From Alisma plantago-aquatica (lineage: Eukaryota > Streptophyta > Magnoliopsida > Alismatales > Alismataceae), in assembly GCA_963693085.1 (NCBI GenBank), contig OY856409.1, forward strand, positions 666,640,091-666,704,090: a stretch of DNA of 64,000 nucleotides, written 5' to 3'. The position numbers were made by a program, and so were the translations under genes. Positions 1-10,194 of this stretch are shown piece by piece (position 1 is the first letter of the stretch; every line of letters starts with the position of its first letter). The notes under the pieces were generated by a model. That model saw only the letters and a program-made list of their open reading frames with translations. It did no database searches and was not told where the DNA came from.

Positions 1-290
1 AAAATGACGCCCAAATAAAGTATTTTAAGATGCTATGATGCCCATAAAAGGTTATTGACACCAAAAAATGATTTATTGACACCAAAAGTATAAAGATGAC
101 ACTCAAATAAGGTAATTGACGTCCAAAATGGTTCATTGACACCTAAAAGTTTAAAATAGTGCCCAAAATGGTTCATTGACACCTAAAATTATAACGACGT
201 CCATAAATGACTAATGACAGCCAAAGATTGTTAATTGATGCCCAAAATGGTCATTGGCACCCAGAATACCCTATTCATATCATTTTTATA
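1..290. repeat. Degenerate short tandem/dispersed repeat
   Basis: A motif close to ATTGACACCCAAAATGGTTC recurs about ten times with variable spacing: cores GACGCCCAAA, TTGACACCAAAA, TTGACGTCCAAAATGG, TTGACACCTAAAA, TTGATGCCCAAAATGG and TTGGCACCCAGAAT. The unit is about 20-30 bp and copies are diverged. It could be a subterminal array of a DNA transposon that starts left of the window, or a decayed minisatellite. No coding signal overlaps it. Confidence 0.6.
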
Positions 291-955
291 TTTTTTTGTT
301 AAAAATATATCAATATTAGTCTTGTTGGATTACATTTTTCATAACAAATCCAATGGTTTTTATTTCGTTAAAGAATTCATCACGGTTCAAAAATTATAAA
401 CAAAATAAATTTATTTATTCATTACACAACTCCTACAACCCATCCAATTAAAACCCGCCACGTCATCACCCGAAATCAACTCCCCCCTCCCCCCAAAAAT
501 CACCCCCGACTGCGCGTGAGGTGCGCTTGACTGGAGTTGCGCGTGACCAACACATTTCCGATAGTCAAACTTGATGATAGCTACCATGAGTCCTCGAGCA
601 GGTTATGTGGGGTTAGGAGTGTCGGAGGAAAAAGGGGTATAAGTTAAACTTATAGGGCATATAATCAGCAGGTTGCAATAAACACGGTAAATCAATCGAG
701 TTTAAGATAAGCTTAGTGATAGGCCGCTGGTCTAGAATCTAGATATGTTGCCAAGGAATGCACAGTCGACTGAAACATTGATCGTACCGCAGCGAAATTT
801 GTGGCTACACAATCAACGTTCGGTACAATTAGGAACGGTATTGGTGTGAATATGATACGGTTTATGCTAAAAGCATAACCACGTCGTGGTGGATAAATCA
901 AACACTGTAGTCACACTGTACACACTACTGTTTTTAGTATGACAAATGATTTCCG
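291..955. other. Non-coding stretch, no feature recognised
   Basis: AT-rich DNA with a more GC-rich patch around 440-640 that contains C-runs and repeated GCGCG/TGCGCGTGA words. The open frames here are short and lack any domain I recognise. The patch could be part of a transposon end, but I see no matching inverted repeat. Confidence 0.5.
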
Positions 956-2502
956 CACTACAAAAATATCACGGCTAACTAACACTCGATTTTTTTAGAA
1001 TTTTTTTATACTATGCTACCATGTTTGAATATTTAAAAATATAATATTATTCTAAATCATGCTCCCCAATGATTAAGATTTTCAAAATTCTATACATATT
1101 TTTACAAACAATAGTCATTCACATAGAAACAAATTGATATAATACAATTATATTTATCTTTTTTTCAGGTATACAATTATATATATCTTTGTCAATCAAA
1201 TTACACAAATAATACTAAGTATTGAACAATATAATAAATTGATGAAAATAATGAACCGTCATTGTTAGTATTTATTATTCTAGCTGTGTTAATTTTCTAC
1301 AAAAGAAATTTTCTTTAACCATATAACACAACAAATACAATACAATGAAATATTATAATGTACAAATGTAGTAAGAGTAAATGTACACGGTAAATTAAAC
1401 ATGAATAAATTAACTAATTTGGTCTTGTTTATAAAGCAATTGATGTTTAAATAATAATTCTTACTTTTTTGGTCACGCTATTATTATAATGTCTTTATCC
1501 AATTACTTTATGGGATACAAACCTACAATATATTTAGTATGTGACAGTTAAAGATGAAGTGAAGGAGGAGAGATGAGGATGATTGCTAGACATAGTGAAC
1601 TTAGTATGTTTACGTTGTATGAGTAGAAAAGACAAGGATATCACATAAAATAGATATTTTCAATAATAAATAATCTACATATATCTTTTTATATGATACA
1701 TGATAGAAAATGTACTTTTATCTATGGCTCAGTATATGTCTCACTAAAATTTTATCCATGGTTTATTTTTAGTCTAGTTTTATATTTCTCCCTCTCAATA
1801 ATCTAAAGTTTTTTAACATGATACATATGTGTTCGTCCATAGTTCTAATTACGCTTTTCCTTGAATTTTTCATCCAAATTATTATAGATTTAAAGTCTCC
1901 TTTAAAATTTTCTCCATATTTTTATTCAAATTCTTTCTGTATATTGTTGTTTTCACTCCCACCTTTTCCTCAATGTTTCCCATCAAAATTTTCATTCCAC
2001 TAACGATATTCGATCATCAATTCTTTCTTTCACTTTTCTTCGTTCTGATTTGATGGGAGAAGATTGGTAGATAATGAATAAAAAGCTTTCGGTCTCACTT
2101 TCATTTTCTTCCCCTCCCTAAACTTTGTCTAACCAGTTATAAAAAAAATTATATTCGCCCCATCATTTTCCTCCTACCCTACCAACTTTTTCTCTTCTAA
2201 AGAACTTTATGTTATTGAGATTGACTTATAAGATTTTTCTATTGATATAATTTGGTTATTTAGTATTGATCACTCCATTTTTTCAAAACGCTCCAAGAAA
2301 ATACAAATTACATAGTAGCCAGAGTTTCTCGTACTACATCTTTGACCTATAGATTTAAGAAATGCATTTTTCATAGTTAACAATCTACATTTACGTAATC
2401 ATGATTCTTCTTATACAAATATAAACTCGTTTATTCATTTATATTAAAAATTAATTCATGTGATTTTAAATATTTAGATTGCCACACTCCTTTTTTGTAG
2501 TG
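956..2502. mobile_element. Possible non-autonomous CACTA-type element bounded by CACTACAAAAA
   Basis: CACTACAAAAA at 956-966 is matched by its reverse complement TTTTTGTAGTG at 2492-2502. CACTA followed by an A-rich stretch is the usual terminus of En/Spm elements. The interval is AT-rich and has no long ORF, as expected for a non-autonomous copy. Against it: the 3 bases outside the ends (CCG and TCC) do not form a target duplication, and similarity beyond the first 11 bases is weak. A chance pair of common termini cannot be excluded. Confidence 0.3.
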
Positions 2503-2911
2503 TCCCTGAGATAATTTATCAAGACAAAGCTTCACAATGAAATAGATAACAAGTTTTTTTTCAAATCTTTTATTGTTGACTATAAAAGAGATATTGGATA
2601 AATATTTGAAATGATTTGACTACCAATTACTTCAAAGGTTTAATGAAATGAATGAGAATCTTAGAAATGTATAAATATATGTTAATTTTAAAAATATTTT
2701 GTTAGCTTTAAGTATATATGTTAATTTTATGCTTGGATTTTATTGTGTGTAGTTACTTTTTCTTTGTATGCCTATTTATTTGTAAATAGAAACAAAATTT
2801 AGATTTCTATAGAAGGCAACCCTTTGTAATGGTAAATTGATACTAATGGTACGACTAAAATTGTATTAGTTCTAACCTAAACAGAATTTAATTGTATATG
2901 ACATATTTTTG

Positions 2912-2947
2912 CCCCCCCCCAAAGAATCTTGTCAAGATCCGCCACTG
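2912..2947. mobile_element. Solitary hAT-like terminus (CAGTGGCGGAT on minus strand)
   Basis: Read on the minus strand this begins CAGTGGCGGATCTTGACAAG and runs into a G-run. The first bases match the right terminus of the well-supported hAT MITE at 46714-46901. No partner terminus and no 8-bp duplication could be found nearby, so this is likely a broken element end. Confidence 0.35.
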
Positions 2948-3344
2948 AAAACAACAACATACATGTATTGCATAACAATATGAAACAATAAAATATTATT
3001 CATTACATAATATTAGCACCAACTTCTTAGTTCATTGTAACTAGCAAAGTTTTGATCAAAAGAATAATTTGACATACTCACCTTCACATGATATCTCTTA
3101 GAGTAGTTGATCAATATTTGTTTTTTATGCTTTTACTTCCTTCTAAAACATCAATTAAAATGTCGTTGCATGTCACTAGTCTCACTCCTCATATTTTCTA
3201 CTAAATATTTTTAGTTATAGTTGCAATGAGTTTTGTATGTTTTTTTTTGGAAATGGTAATATATTACTTCAGAACAGAAAAAGGAAAAGTGTTAGCTCCA
3301 ATAGAAAGGAGCTACAAGCAGAAACCCAACCCTGTACACAAGGG

Positions 3345-6300
3345 TTACACTACAAAATCCCAGTAATGCCTAATCTGTGGGGTTAGGTTAGCACGTAAAG
3401 GAGGTTTGGCTGTAACAAGCCCAACAATCTCCTTCTGTAAACTATCAAAAAGATGTAAGTAATCCATGGTGGGTTTCCCATGAATTATGTTGTTCCTCTC
3501 CTGCCAAACCTTGTGGCAAAGCCCTGTCAGGAAAATACCACCAAAACGGGAAGCCGTCTTCTCTATGGTCCAAGTCACTGCCTCCTGAAGATGGAAAGGT
3601 GGGGAGTGGCCCCACCCGTTCTTGAGGCATAACTGTTCCCACATATAGCGGGAAACTTTACACTCAAAGAAAAGGTGGTTATGGGACTCCTCACCCTCTT
3701 TGCAAAGCGGGCACATGGTCTCCGTCTCCAACCCCCAACGAGCCATTTTGTCTCTAGTAGGTAGTTTCCCCAACATTGCTCTATAGGTTAGGGTACTCCA
3801 CTTGGGAGTGAAGCACCTACCCCAAAGAAGCGAATGCCAAGGGACAGGGTTGCCTACCATCATCTTCCAAGTGTGCATATGGGGATCCGCCAGGTTCCAG
3901 ATCCCATCACTATCTTGATTATACAAAAGTCTAACCTCGTCCCACCCCGTGTTCATATGTTTCCACACGTGGGAATCATACAAATTGTTGGCATTGGACC
4001 CCTGTAGCGTCCCATTGTATCTCTCTCTCATCCAAGAAGCCCAAATACCCAGGGGCTGCCTAAGGAATCGATCAATCCTTTTGAGATTGGCCTGTCTGTG
4101 GATCTCACCCATGTCTTGTATCCCTAGACCTCCGAGATGAAGTGGTTTGTCCACGGTATCCCAAGCAACACCATGACCCTTGCCACCCCATAAGAAAGAA
4201 GACGTCAGCCGTCTGATGCTCAACAACGTCGGAGTAGGAAGGTGGCACAGATCGCACCAGAACTGCACCATACTCTGAATGACTGACTTGATTAGTACGA
4301 GTCGGCCCTCTAAGGAAATCCGTAGGCCAGCCCAACTATCCATTTTGCCCCTGATCTTGTCAAGGCACATGTTGTAGTCTCTAGAGAACCCTCTTCCTCC
4401 CGAAAGGGGAACGCTAAGGTATTTGGTGGGAAAACATCCCCTCTTGATGCCAAAGCAACTTCTTAGCCTTCCTCTTCTCATATCACAAGATTTAGAGAGA
4501 AAAATCCTTGACTTCACATTGCTCATGTATAAACCAGTGAGCCTCCCAAAGTTCACCATAACCTTCTTGAACTCCACAAGTCTTTTAGCATGACCCGTGG
4601 AGAACAGGAGAATGTCGTCTGCAAAGATGAGGTGGGACAATACTTTAGTGCCTTTGATCTTGAACAGCTTGATCTTGTTGTGGTCCTCGTCATTCTTAAT
4701 CAGAGTCGTAAGGCTCTCCATGACTAAGGTAAAGAGGAGGGGAGAGAGGGGGTCACCCTGCCGTAGTCCATTCTTAGCTGTGAACATACCCACCGGGGCC
4801 CCATTTACAAGTATAGAGAAGGAGGTGGTTTGTACACACTGTTGCATCAAGGTGATCCATCTCTCGCAGATCCCCATGGATCTCATGATCTTCCATAGTG
4901 TGTCCCAGTTGACGAAATCATAAGCTTTGGTTATGTCGAGTTTAACACAGGCCTTCTTAGAGCTATTTTTAACTTTGAAATCAGTCAGAAACTCCAAGGC
5001 AAGCAGTGCGCAGTCTGAGATCCTTCTCCCTTTAATGAAGGCAGTTTGATTTTGTGAGATGATATCAGGAAGGCACATCTTGAGCCTATTCACTAAGATC
5101 TTAGCATAGATCTTATAAAACATCGAGCAACATGCAATCGGTCCAAAATCTTTCATATTGTTGGAAGGTATATTTTTGGGGATGAGTTTGATAAAGGCAT
5201 GATTAACCTCCCTCACCATTCTCCCCCCACCATAAACCATCTCACCGCTCTGCATATATCATCTTTGATTATTGGCCAACACGTCTGAAAGAACCTCCCG
5301 TTGAAGCCGTCGGGGCCAGGGGCCTTATTAGCCCCTATTGAGAAAGCCGCCTGCCTCACCTCTTCGTCTGTCACCTGTTTACAAAGGTTGAAGTTCATAG
5401 CCTCATTCACTCTCCTCGCAGGGAGAGGTATATTACATTGTTGCATAGCAGGTTGGTTATACAGATTTTGAAAGTAGTGTACAGCTTCAATACCCACCTG
5501 TTTCCTCCCCTCAACAATCGATCCATCATCTTTGACCAGGGAAAAAATATCATCTTTAAGGGCCCTCTTCTTCACCGTTGAGTGGTATATCTTTGTGTTC
5601 CGGTCACCATCTTTAAGCCATGCCATTCTACTTCTTTTCCAGTAGAAACTTTCCTCATCTTTCTTAAGATTGACAATCTTTTTCTCCATGTCTCTTTCCT
5701 TGTTTATCGCTTCAGGACATAGCGGATTACTACGAACCCGCATGACAGCCTTCTCATAATCAATCCTAGCAGCAGACAACAAGTTTTTGATATTGACTTT
5801 TTCCTTGGCCCAATTCCTCAGACAAAGCTTGATATTTTTCAACTTTTTACAGACAACATAAAGTGGGTTCCCATCTATATAGACATTCCAACCTTTGTCA
5901 ACGACCTATTTGAATCCAGGCCAAGTAGTCCACAGATTGAGAAATCTGAAAGGCTTGGGGGCGGAATCCTCATTTTTCAGATTGAGCTGCATCCAAGCGT
6001 GGTCACTGAAAGGATGTGAGCCAAGCTTGATGAATGAGTTGGGAAAGATATCCACCCAAGCTTCATTAACAAAACCTCTGTCCAGTTTGCAAGCGATTCG
6101 TTTGCGAATACCTTGCTTATTGGACCAAGTTACATGCCCACCAGTCATATTAAGTTCCGTGAGTGCGGAATCATCAATCACCAGGTTGAAGTTCTCCATA
6201 ACAGACTCATGCACTTGTTTCCCACCTTTTTTCTCACCAGCCATTCTCACAATGTTGAAATCCCCGATCACCAGCCAGGGGATCTGCTGCTGCGCTGCCT

Positions 6301-6547
6301 GTCTAATGCTCTCCCACAACGGAAGTCTGTCTCTTTCCAAATGTTCCCCATACACAGCAGATATAATACATGAGAAGCCACCTTTGTTAAAGCAACTTAC
6401 AGTGAAGCACTGCTCCGTTACTGCAATGGGATCCAAGCTCCAACAGGATGGGTTCCATCCAATATAGATCCTACCCAAATCAACGTGATTAAGGTTGGAC
6501 AAGTAATTCCATCCAACAGGGAAAAGGGTGCTCACCCTCTCCCTCAC
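3345..6547 (-). pseudogene. LINE ORF2: endonuclease (C-terminal part), reverse transcriptase, zinc-binding tail
   Basis: ORF2 of an L1-type LINE, which nicks the target DNA and reverse-transcribes the element RNA at the nick. Going down the minus strand, 6547-5906 carries endonuclease motifs (IGDFN and the late SDHAWMQL region). 5842-5213 is the linker with the YWKRSRMAWLKDGDRNTK block typical of plant LINEs. 5255-3345 is the reverse transcriptase: LDITKAYDFVNW at about residues 106-117 of this segment, GLRQGDPLSPLLF, and the catalytic FADD at 211-214, where many relatives have YADD. The tail has the zf-RVT-like CPLCKEGEE...H..FEC pattern. There is no RNase H domain. Breaks: an in-frame TAG at 5906-5908 and a frameshift between about 5213 and 5255, close to a C-run at 5221-5230. 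The first part of ORF2 is at 17798-17918. Identification is firm; the copy is not functional. Confidence 0.92.
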
Positions 6548-6552
6548 GTTCC
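6548..6552. repeat. Left target-site duplication GTTCC of the copia element
   Basis: GTTCC sits directly before the TG of the 5' LTR and is repeated directly after the CA of the 3' LTR at 17793-17797. Five bases is the normal duplication for Ty1/copia integration. Confidence 0.95.
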
Positions 6553-6881
6553 TGTTGACCTAGAGGTTGTACATTACCTATATTTTGATAATGACTTAAC
6601 CATTCCATTCATATGTATCTAACATGTGCGTTAAAGATTGTTTGCAGACATTAGGTACATGAAAAGGATCACATATACAAGCCCTAGAATGGGCCAAGTG
6701 CAAGCCAAATTGACTACAAGTGTGCAATTTAGGATTTCCATGTAAATCACCTTAGAACATAAATGTAATCACTTGTAATGATGAATATGCTTGTAACTTA
6801 GAAGAGAAAAATGTTTGGGACATAATTCACCAAGTGTTAATCACTTTTATTGCAAATTAGAAAATCCATTTCAGGCACTTG

Positions 6882-7110
6882 GTCGGTCGAGTTTCCCACC
6901 CTGAAACTCGACCGATCATCCTGAGTCGATTTTCTGAAGATTACAATCGGTCGAGTTGTGCACTCACAGAACTCGACCGATTGGGTAGTAGGCCAATTCC
7001 AGTTGGAATGGTCAGTCGAGTTTCCTCAGGACAAACTCGACCGATCAATTCAACATCGGATTGCCTGCTACCTGATCGGTCGAGTTACACCCATTGATAC
7101 TCGACCGATT
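6882..7110. repeat. Four palindromes built on ATCGGTCGAGTT in the 5' LTR
   Basis: Hairpin-capable inverted repeats at about 6882-6917, 6944-6983, 7010-7047 and 7073-7110. Each has an arm close to ATCGGTCGAGTT, a 12-16 nt spacer, then AACTCGACCGAT. Spacer sequences differ while the arms are kept. Sirevirus LTRs are known to carry clustered palindromic motifs; this motif is a variant specific to this family. The position just upstream of the TATA box suggests a cis-regulatory role, which is inference. Confidence 0.9.
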
Positions 7111-7245
7111 GCACTGTAAGGAGTTTGCAGAAAAAGTAATATGACCGTTGGTGAATTGTTTTGGGCAAAAATATAGCCGTTTTCTTGAAGGAAAAATGAC
7201 CACTTATGCACCCAAGTGTCCCACAACATAAATGGCCACCCTCAA

Positions 7246-7255
7246 CTATAAATAG
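7246..7255 (+). promoter_or_regulatory. LTR TATA box (CTATAAATAG)
   Basis: CTATAAATAG matches the plant TATA consensus and lies in the middle of the LTR at the same place in the other copy (16957-16966). Transcription would start about 30 bases downstream, near the end of the ATTCCAAGCTGCTC stretch, which would define the U3/R boundary. Confidence 0.75.
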
Positions 7256-8082
7256 AACCCCTTGGACTTCATTCCAAGCTGCTCTTCCATTGCAAACTTG
7301 GTTCTAGCTTACTTGAGAGTGTTCCAAGCCCTTGAGCCCCTTTCTCTCTCTACCTTCAAGACAATTTCGTGAGTGAGTTAGGTCCTTGTGTATGAGAGAT
7401 ATCCTTTGTGCTATGTAAAGCTCTCCTTTCTTTCTTCCCACCTCCAAATCAAATAGAAGTTTCATTGAAGCTACTTCTCTGAGTGAAAGAGGAGTTGCTG
7501 ATGTTCTTCTCCGAGTGAAGGAGAAGATGCGTTGCTGATCTTCAAGAGTGAAGATTGATCGTTGCTCCAGCTCCCTTGGTGAAGGGAAAATGCGGGCAAG
7601 CTCTCCAAGTGAAGGAGAGGTGCAAGGCAAGCTCAAGCAAGATAGGTAATTCCGGCAAGGCTGAAGACAAAGGTGAGATTGGGTAAGTCCTTTGTAGAAG
7701 GATGAAGAATCTCACTTTGTGGGTAAGTCCTTGGATAGGTAGAAGATCTTAGCTTGTGTAATTAAGCCCTTGGTTGTGTGGTTTATGTTTCTTGTAATCT
7801 TATCGTGATATATAAGAGGACCAAGTTGCAAATCCTAGAGTCTAACCAACTCTAGGTAGTGGACTGACATCGCTCCTAAGTTTAGGACGTGGAACCACTC
7901 TAAACCACCTGTCCAAGTGCATGCTATTCATTATCTCTTATCCTTGCTTTGTATGCTAGAATTGGATATCAAATTGCTGCTTGCATTAGTTTTTGCACTC
8001 CAATTAAATTGGTGGTCTAATCGATTTTGTGAAGTGTGTGTAGCTCTATTCACCCCTCTCTAGAGCCCATCGATTCAACAAG

Positions 8083-8093
8083 TGGTATCGGAG
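8083..8093 (+). other. Primer binding site, initiator Met tRNA type
   Basis: TGGTATCGGAG lies two bases after the 5' LTR. It matches the common plant copia PBS TGGTATCAGAG with one change (A to G). It primes minus-strand cDNA synthesis. Confidence 0.85.
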
Positions 8094-8130
8094 TAGGTCT
8101 TCTGGAAGCTACTTCAACAAGTAGGAGAAG

Positions 8131-10170
8131 ATGGGAGATTCAGCTCTTGGGTCACTCAACCTTGAAGGAAGCTTCTCCATGAGACCTCCGGTCTTCGACG
8201 GCACAAACTTCTTATATTGGAAGAGGAGAATGCAATTCTATCTCCAAGGGGTGAGTTTCGAAATGTGGAAGATTGTCCATATCAAATATGAAGATCCAAA
8301 AGGGGACATCACCACATGGACGGAAGCGGAGATGAAGCATGCTCAACTCAATGCCAAAGCCGTGAGCATCATCTACGCCACCCTTACACCATCGGAGTTC
8401 AACCGCATCTCTTCGTGGGACACGACGCATGAGATATGGCACACGTTGTGTGTCACCTATGAAGGGACCGAGCAAGTCAAGGAGGCCAAGTTCTACATGC
8501 TTGGTGGTCTTCTTGAGAACTTCAAGATGGGGAAGAATGAAAGAGTGGCGGATATGTACACAAGGCTAAATGTCATCTTGAACAACCTTGCAGCCCTTGG
8601 GAGTGTCATGGATAGATGTACAATCAATGCCAAAATCTTGAGATCTCTACCAAAGAGATGGGAGCCAAAGGTCACTTCTATTGAAGAAGTCTACAAGCTA
8701 AGCGAGTTATCAACCGAGGAGCTGGTTGGTAACCTTCAAGCTCATGAACCTAGGCTTGACAAGCAAGAGGAAGAGGAGAAAAAAGAAGAAAAAGAATCAA
8801 AGAAGATAAAGGATACAACCTTCAAAGCTCAAATTGAAGAAATGGCCCGACAACAACAACTTGCTATGAAGTCTCCCTGCCCTTCCTCAAGTGAAGATGA
8901 AGGTGTCAATGATCATGAAGCCAACTACTCAAAAGGGAAGCACTTCAAGAGCAAGCCCTCCTCCTCAACTCCTAGGTTCTACGAGTGTGGTAAAAAAGGC
9001 CACTACAAGAGTGACTGCCCAAAGGCCAAGAAGAGCCATCATAAGAGCAGCCACAAGAAGGACGACAAGTACAAAAGAGAAGCAAAGTACAAAAGAAAAG
9101 ACAAGAAGGAGAAAAGATCCAAAGATGCAGCTCATGCGGCATGGGAGTCTTCTTCTTCAAGCTCCTCAAGCTCCGAAGATGGAGAATGCCATCTTGCCCT
9201 CATGGCCTCAACTAGTGAAGATGTAATTGAGGTAAGTGAGGTAAGTAAGATTAGTGATGTTAATTTACTTGATCTATCTAAGGAAACTCTCATTGATATG
9301 CTTAATGAATGCCAATCATCTTTTGCTAAATGTAAATCTAAGAGGAAAAGATTAGGCAAAATAGTTGATGATCTTTATGCAAAAATTGACATTCTTGATG
9401 AAAATGAAAAATTGCATCTTGATAGCATAGAATCCTTGCAAGGGCAATTTCTTGACCTTGAACTTCAATACAATGGAGTAGAGGTTGAGAATGGTGTATA
9501 TCTTAAAAACATTGAAAATCTTAAGATAGAAAACCAAAATTTCCTAGATGAGCTTGACACTCTTAAAACTGAAAATGTAGAACTCAAGCTTATTGATGAT
9601 GCTAGGAGAAAAGAAGTCTATGCCTATCAAAGAGAAATAGTTGTGCTCAAATCTGAAAATGCAAAATTACTTGCTCAAATTAATGATTTATCTTCTAGAC
9701 CTGTTTTGCCTAGAAATGAAGTTGCTAGCTTAACTCTAGAAAAAGATTCTCTTCTTACTAAAGCCCTATGTCTTGAGGCCGACCTTTTTCATGCTAGAGA
9801 AGATCTTGAAAATCTTTCTACTAATGTTATAAATCTTAATGATGATAATGCTAAATTAAGATCTACTTTGCAAAGGTTTCTTTCGGGAAAGAAATCCCTA
9901 AATGATGTCCTAGAGCACTCTACCAAACAAGTTGGTACTAGTGGTTTAGGATATAATGGGACTGCTCCCAAAGGTAAGAAGAAGAAGGGTAAGAAGAAGA
10001 GTGTGGAACCTCCAATTTTCAATGGAGAGTCTTCCGGCTCTAAAAACCCTATGGTTTGTATTCATTGCAAATGTGATGACCATTATTCTACCTATTGTCC
10101 TTACAAGCCCAAGGGGACCAACCCAAAGATGAAATGGGTCCCCAAGCTAACCCCGAACCCCAAAGTTTGA
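8131..10170 (+). CDS. gag: Gag polyprotein of the Sirevirus-type copia element
   Basis: A 679-aa capsid/nucleocapsid protein that packages element RNA in cytoplasmic particles. The N-terminus (GSFSMRPPVFDGTNFLYWK) is typical of Sirevirus gag and is followed by the UBN2-type gag domain (about residues 20-200), a Lys/Glu-rich stretch, a Ser-rich acidic segment, a long heptad-like coiled-coil region (about 400-600) and a basic tail. There are two zinc knuckles. The second is a proper CX2CX4HX4C (C643, C646, H651, C656). The first (around 283-296) has Phe at 283 where the first Cys is expected, so it is probably disabled. The start is the first ATG after the PBS, in AAGATGG context. The frame is open throughout and ends at TGA 10168-10170. 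Pol follows in the same frame 24 bases later, so gag and pol are separated only by this stop and a short odd linker. Confidence 0.93.
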   Translation: MGDSALGSLNLEGSFSMRPPVFDGTNFLYWKRRMQFYLQGVSFEMWKIVHIKYEDPKGDITTWTEAEMKHAQLNAKAVSIIYATLTPSEFNRISSWDTTHEIWHTLCVTYEGTEQVKEAKFYMLGGLLENFKMGKNERVADMYTRLNVILNNLAALGSVMDRCTINAKILRSLPKRWEPKVTSIEEVYKLSELSTEELVGNLQAHEPRLDKQEEEEKKEEKESKKIKDTTFKAQIEEMARQQQLAMKSPCPSSSEDEGVNDHEANYSKGKHFKSKPSSSTPRFYECGKKGHYKSDCPKAKKSHHKSSHKKDDKYKREAKYKRKDKKEKRSKDAAHAAWESSSSSSSSSEDGECHLALMASTSEDVIEVSEVSKISDVNLLDLSKETLIDMLNECQSSFAKCKSKRKRLGKIVDDLYAKIDILDENEKLHLDSIESLQGQFLDLELQYNGVEVENGVYLKNIENLKIENQNFLDELDTLKTENVELKLIDDARRKEVYAYQREIVVLKSENAKLLAQINDLSSRPVLPRNEVASLTLEKDSLLTKALCLEADLFHAREDLENLSTNVINLNDDNAKLRSTLQRFLSGKKSLNDVLEHSTKQVGTSGLGYNGTAPKGKKKKGKKKSVEPPIFNGESSGSKNPMVCIHCKCDDHYSTYCPYKPKGTNPKMKWVPKLTPNPKV

Positions 10171-10194
10171 GTTGGGTTCCGACATCCTCTTTTC

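Larger units (their letters stand above)
3237..6552 (-). mobile_element. L1-type LINE, 3' part (left of the copia insertion)
   Basis: This is the downstream part of a minus-strand non-LTR retrotransposon. It holds the rest of the endonuclease, the reverse transcriptase and the C-terminal zinc-binding region, followed by a short 3' UTR and an A tail, seen as a T-run at about 3239-3248 on the plus strand. The 5' part resumes at 17793 on the other side of an inserted copia element. Removing the insert and one copy of GTTCC restores an open frame across the joint. Both parts add up to about 5.2 kb, a normal plant L1 length. I could not identify the target duplication of the LINE itself. Confidence 0.92.
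6553..8080 (+). repeat. 5' LTR of the Sirevirus-type element
   Basis: Begins TGTTGACCTAGAGG and ends CGATTCAACA; the matching copy is 16264-17792. It contains four palindromes (6882-7110), a TATA box (7246-7255) and, downstream, a repeated AGTGAAGGAGA-type stretch (about 7470-7620). A 110-codon open frame on the opposite strand of the LTR looks fortuitous. Confidence 0.97.

Noticed and set aside
7304..7636. 110-codon minus-strand ORF in the 5' LTR and its 175-codon counterpart at 17015-17542
   Set aside because: Both lie entirely in the LTR, antisense to the element, and come from GAAG/AGTG-rich repeats. No domain, and the frame length differs between the two LTRs.
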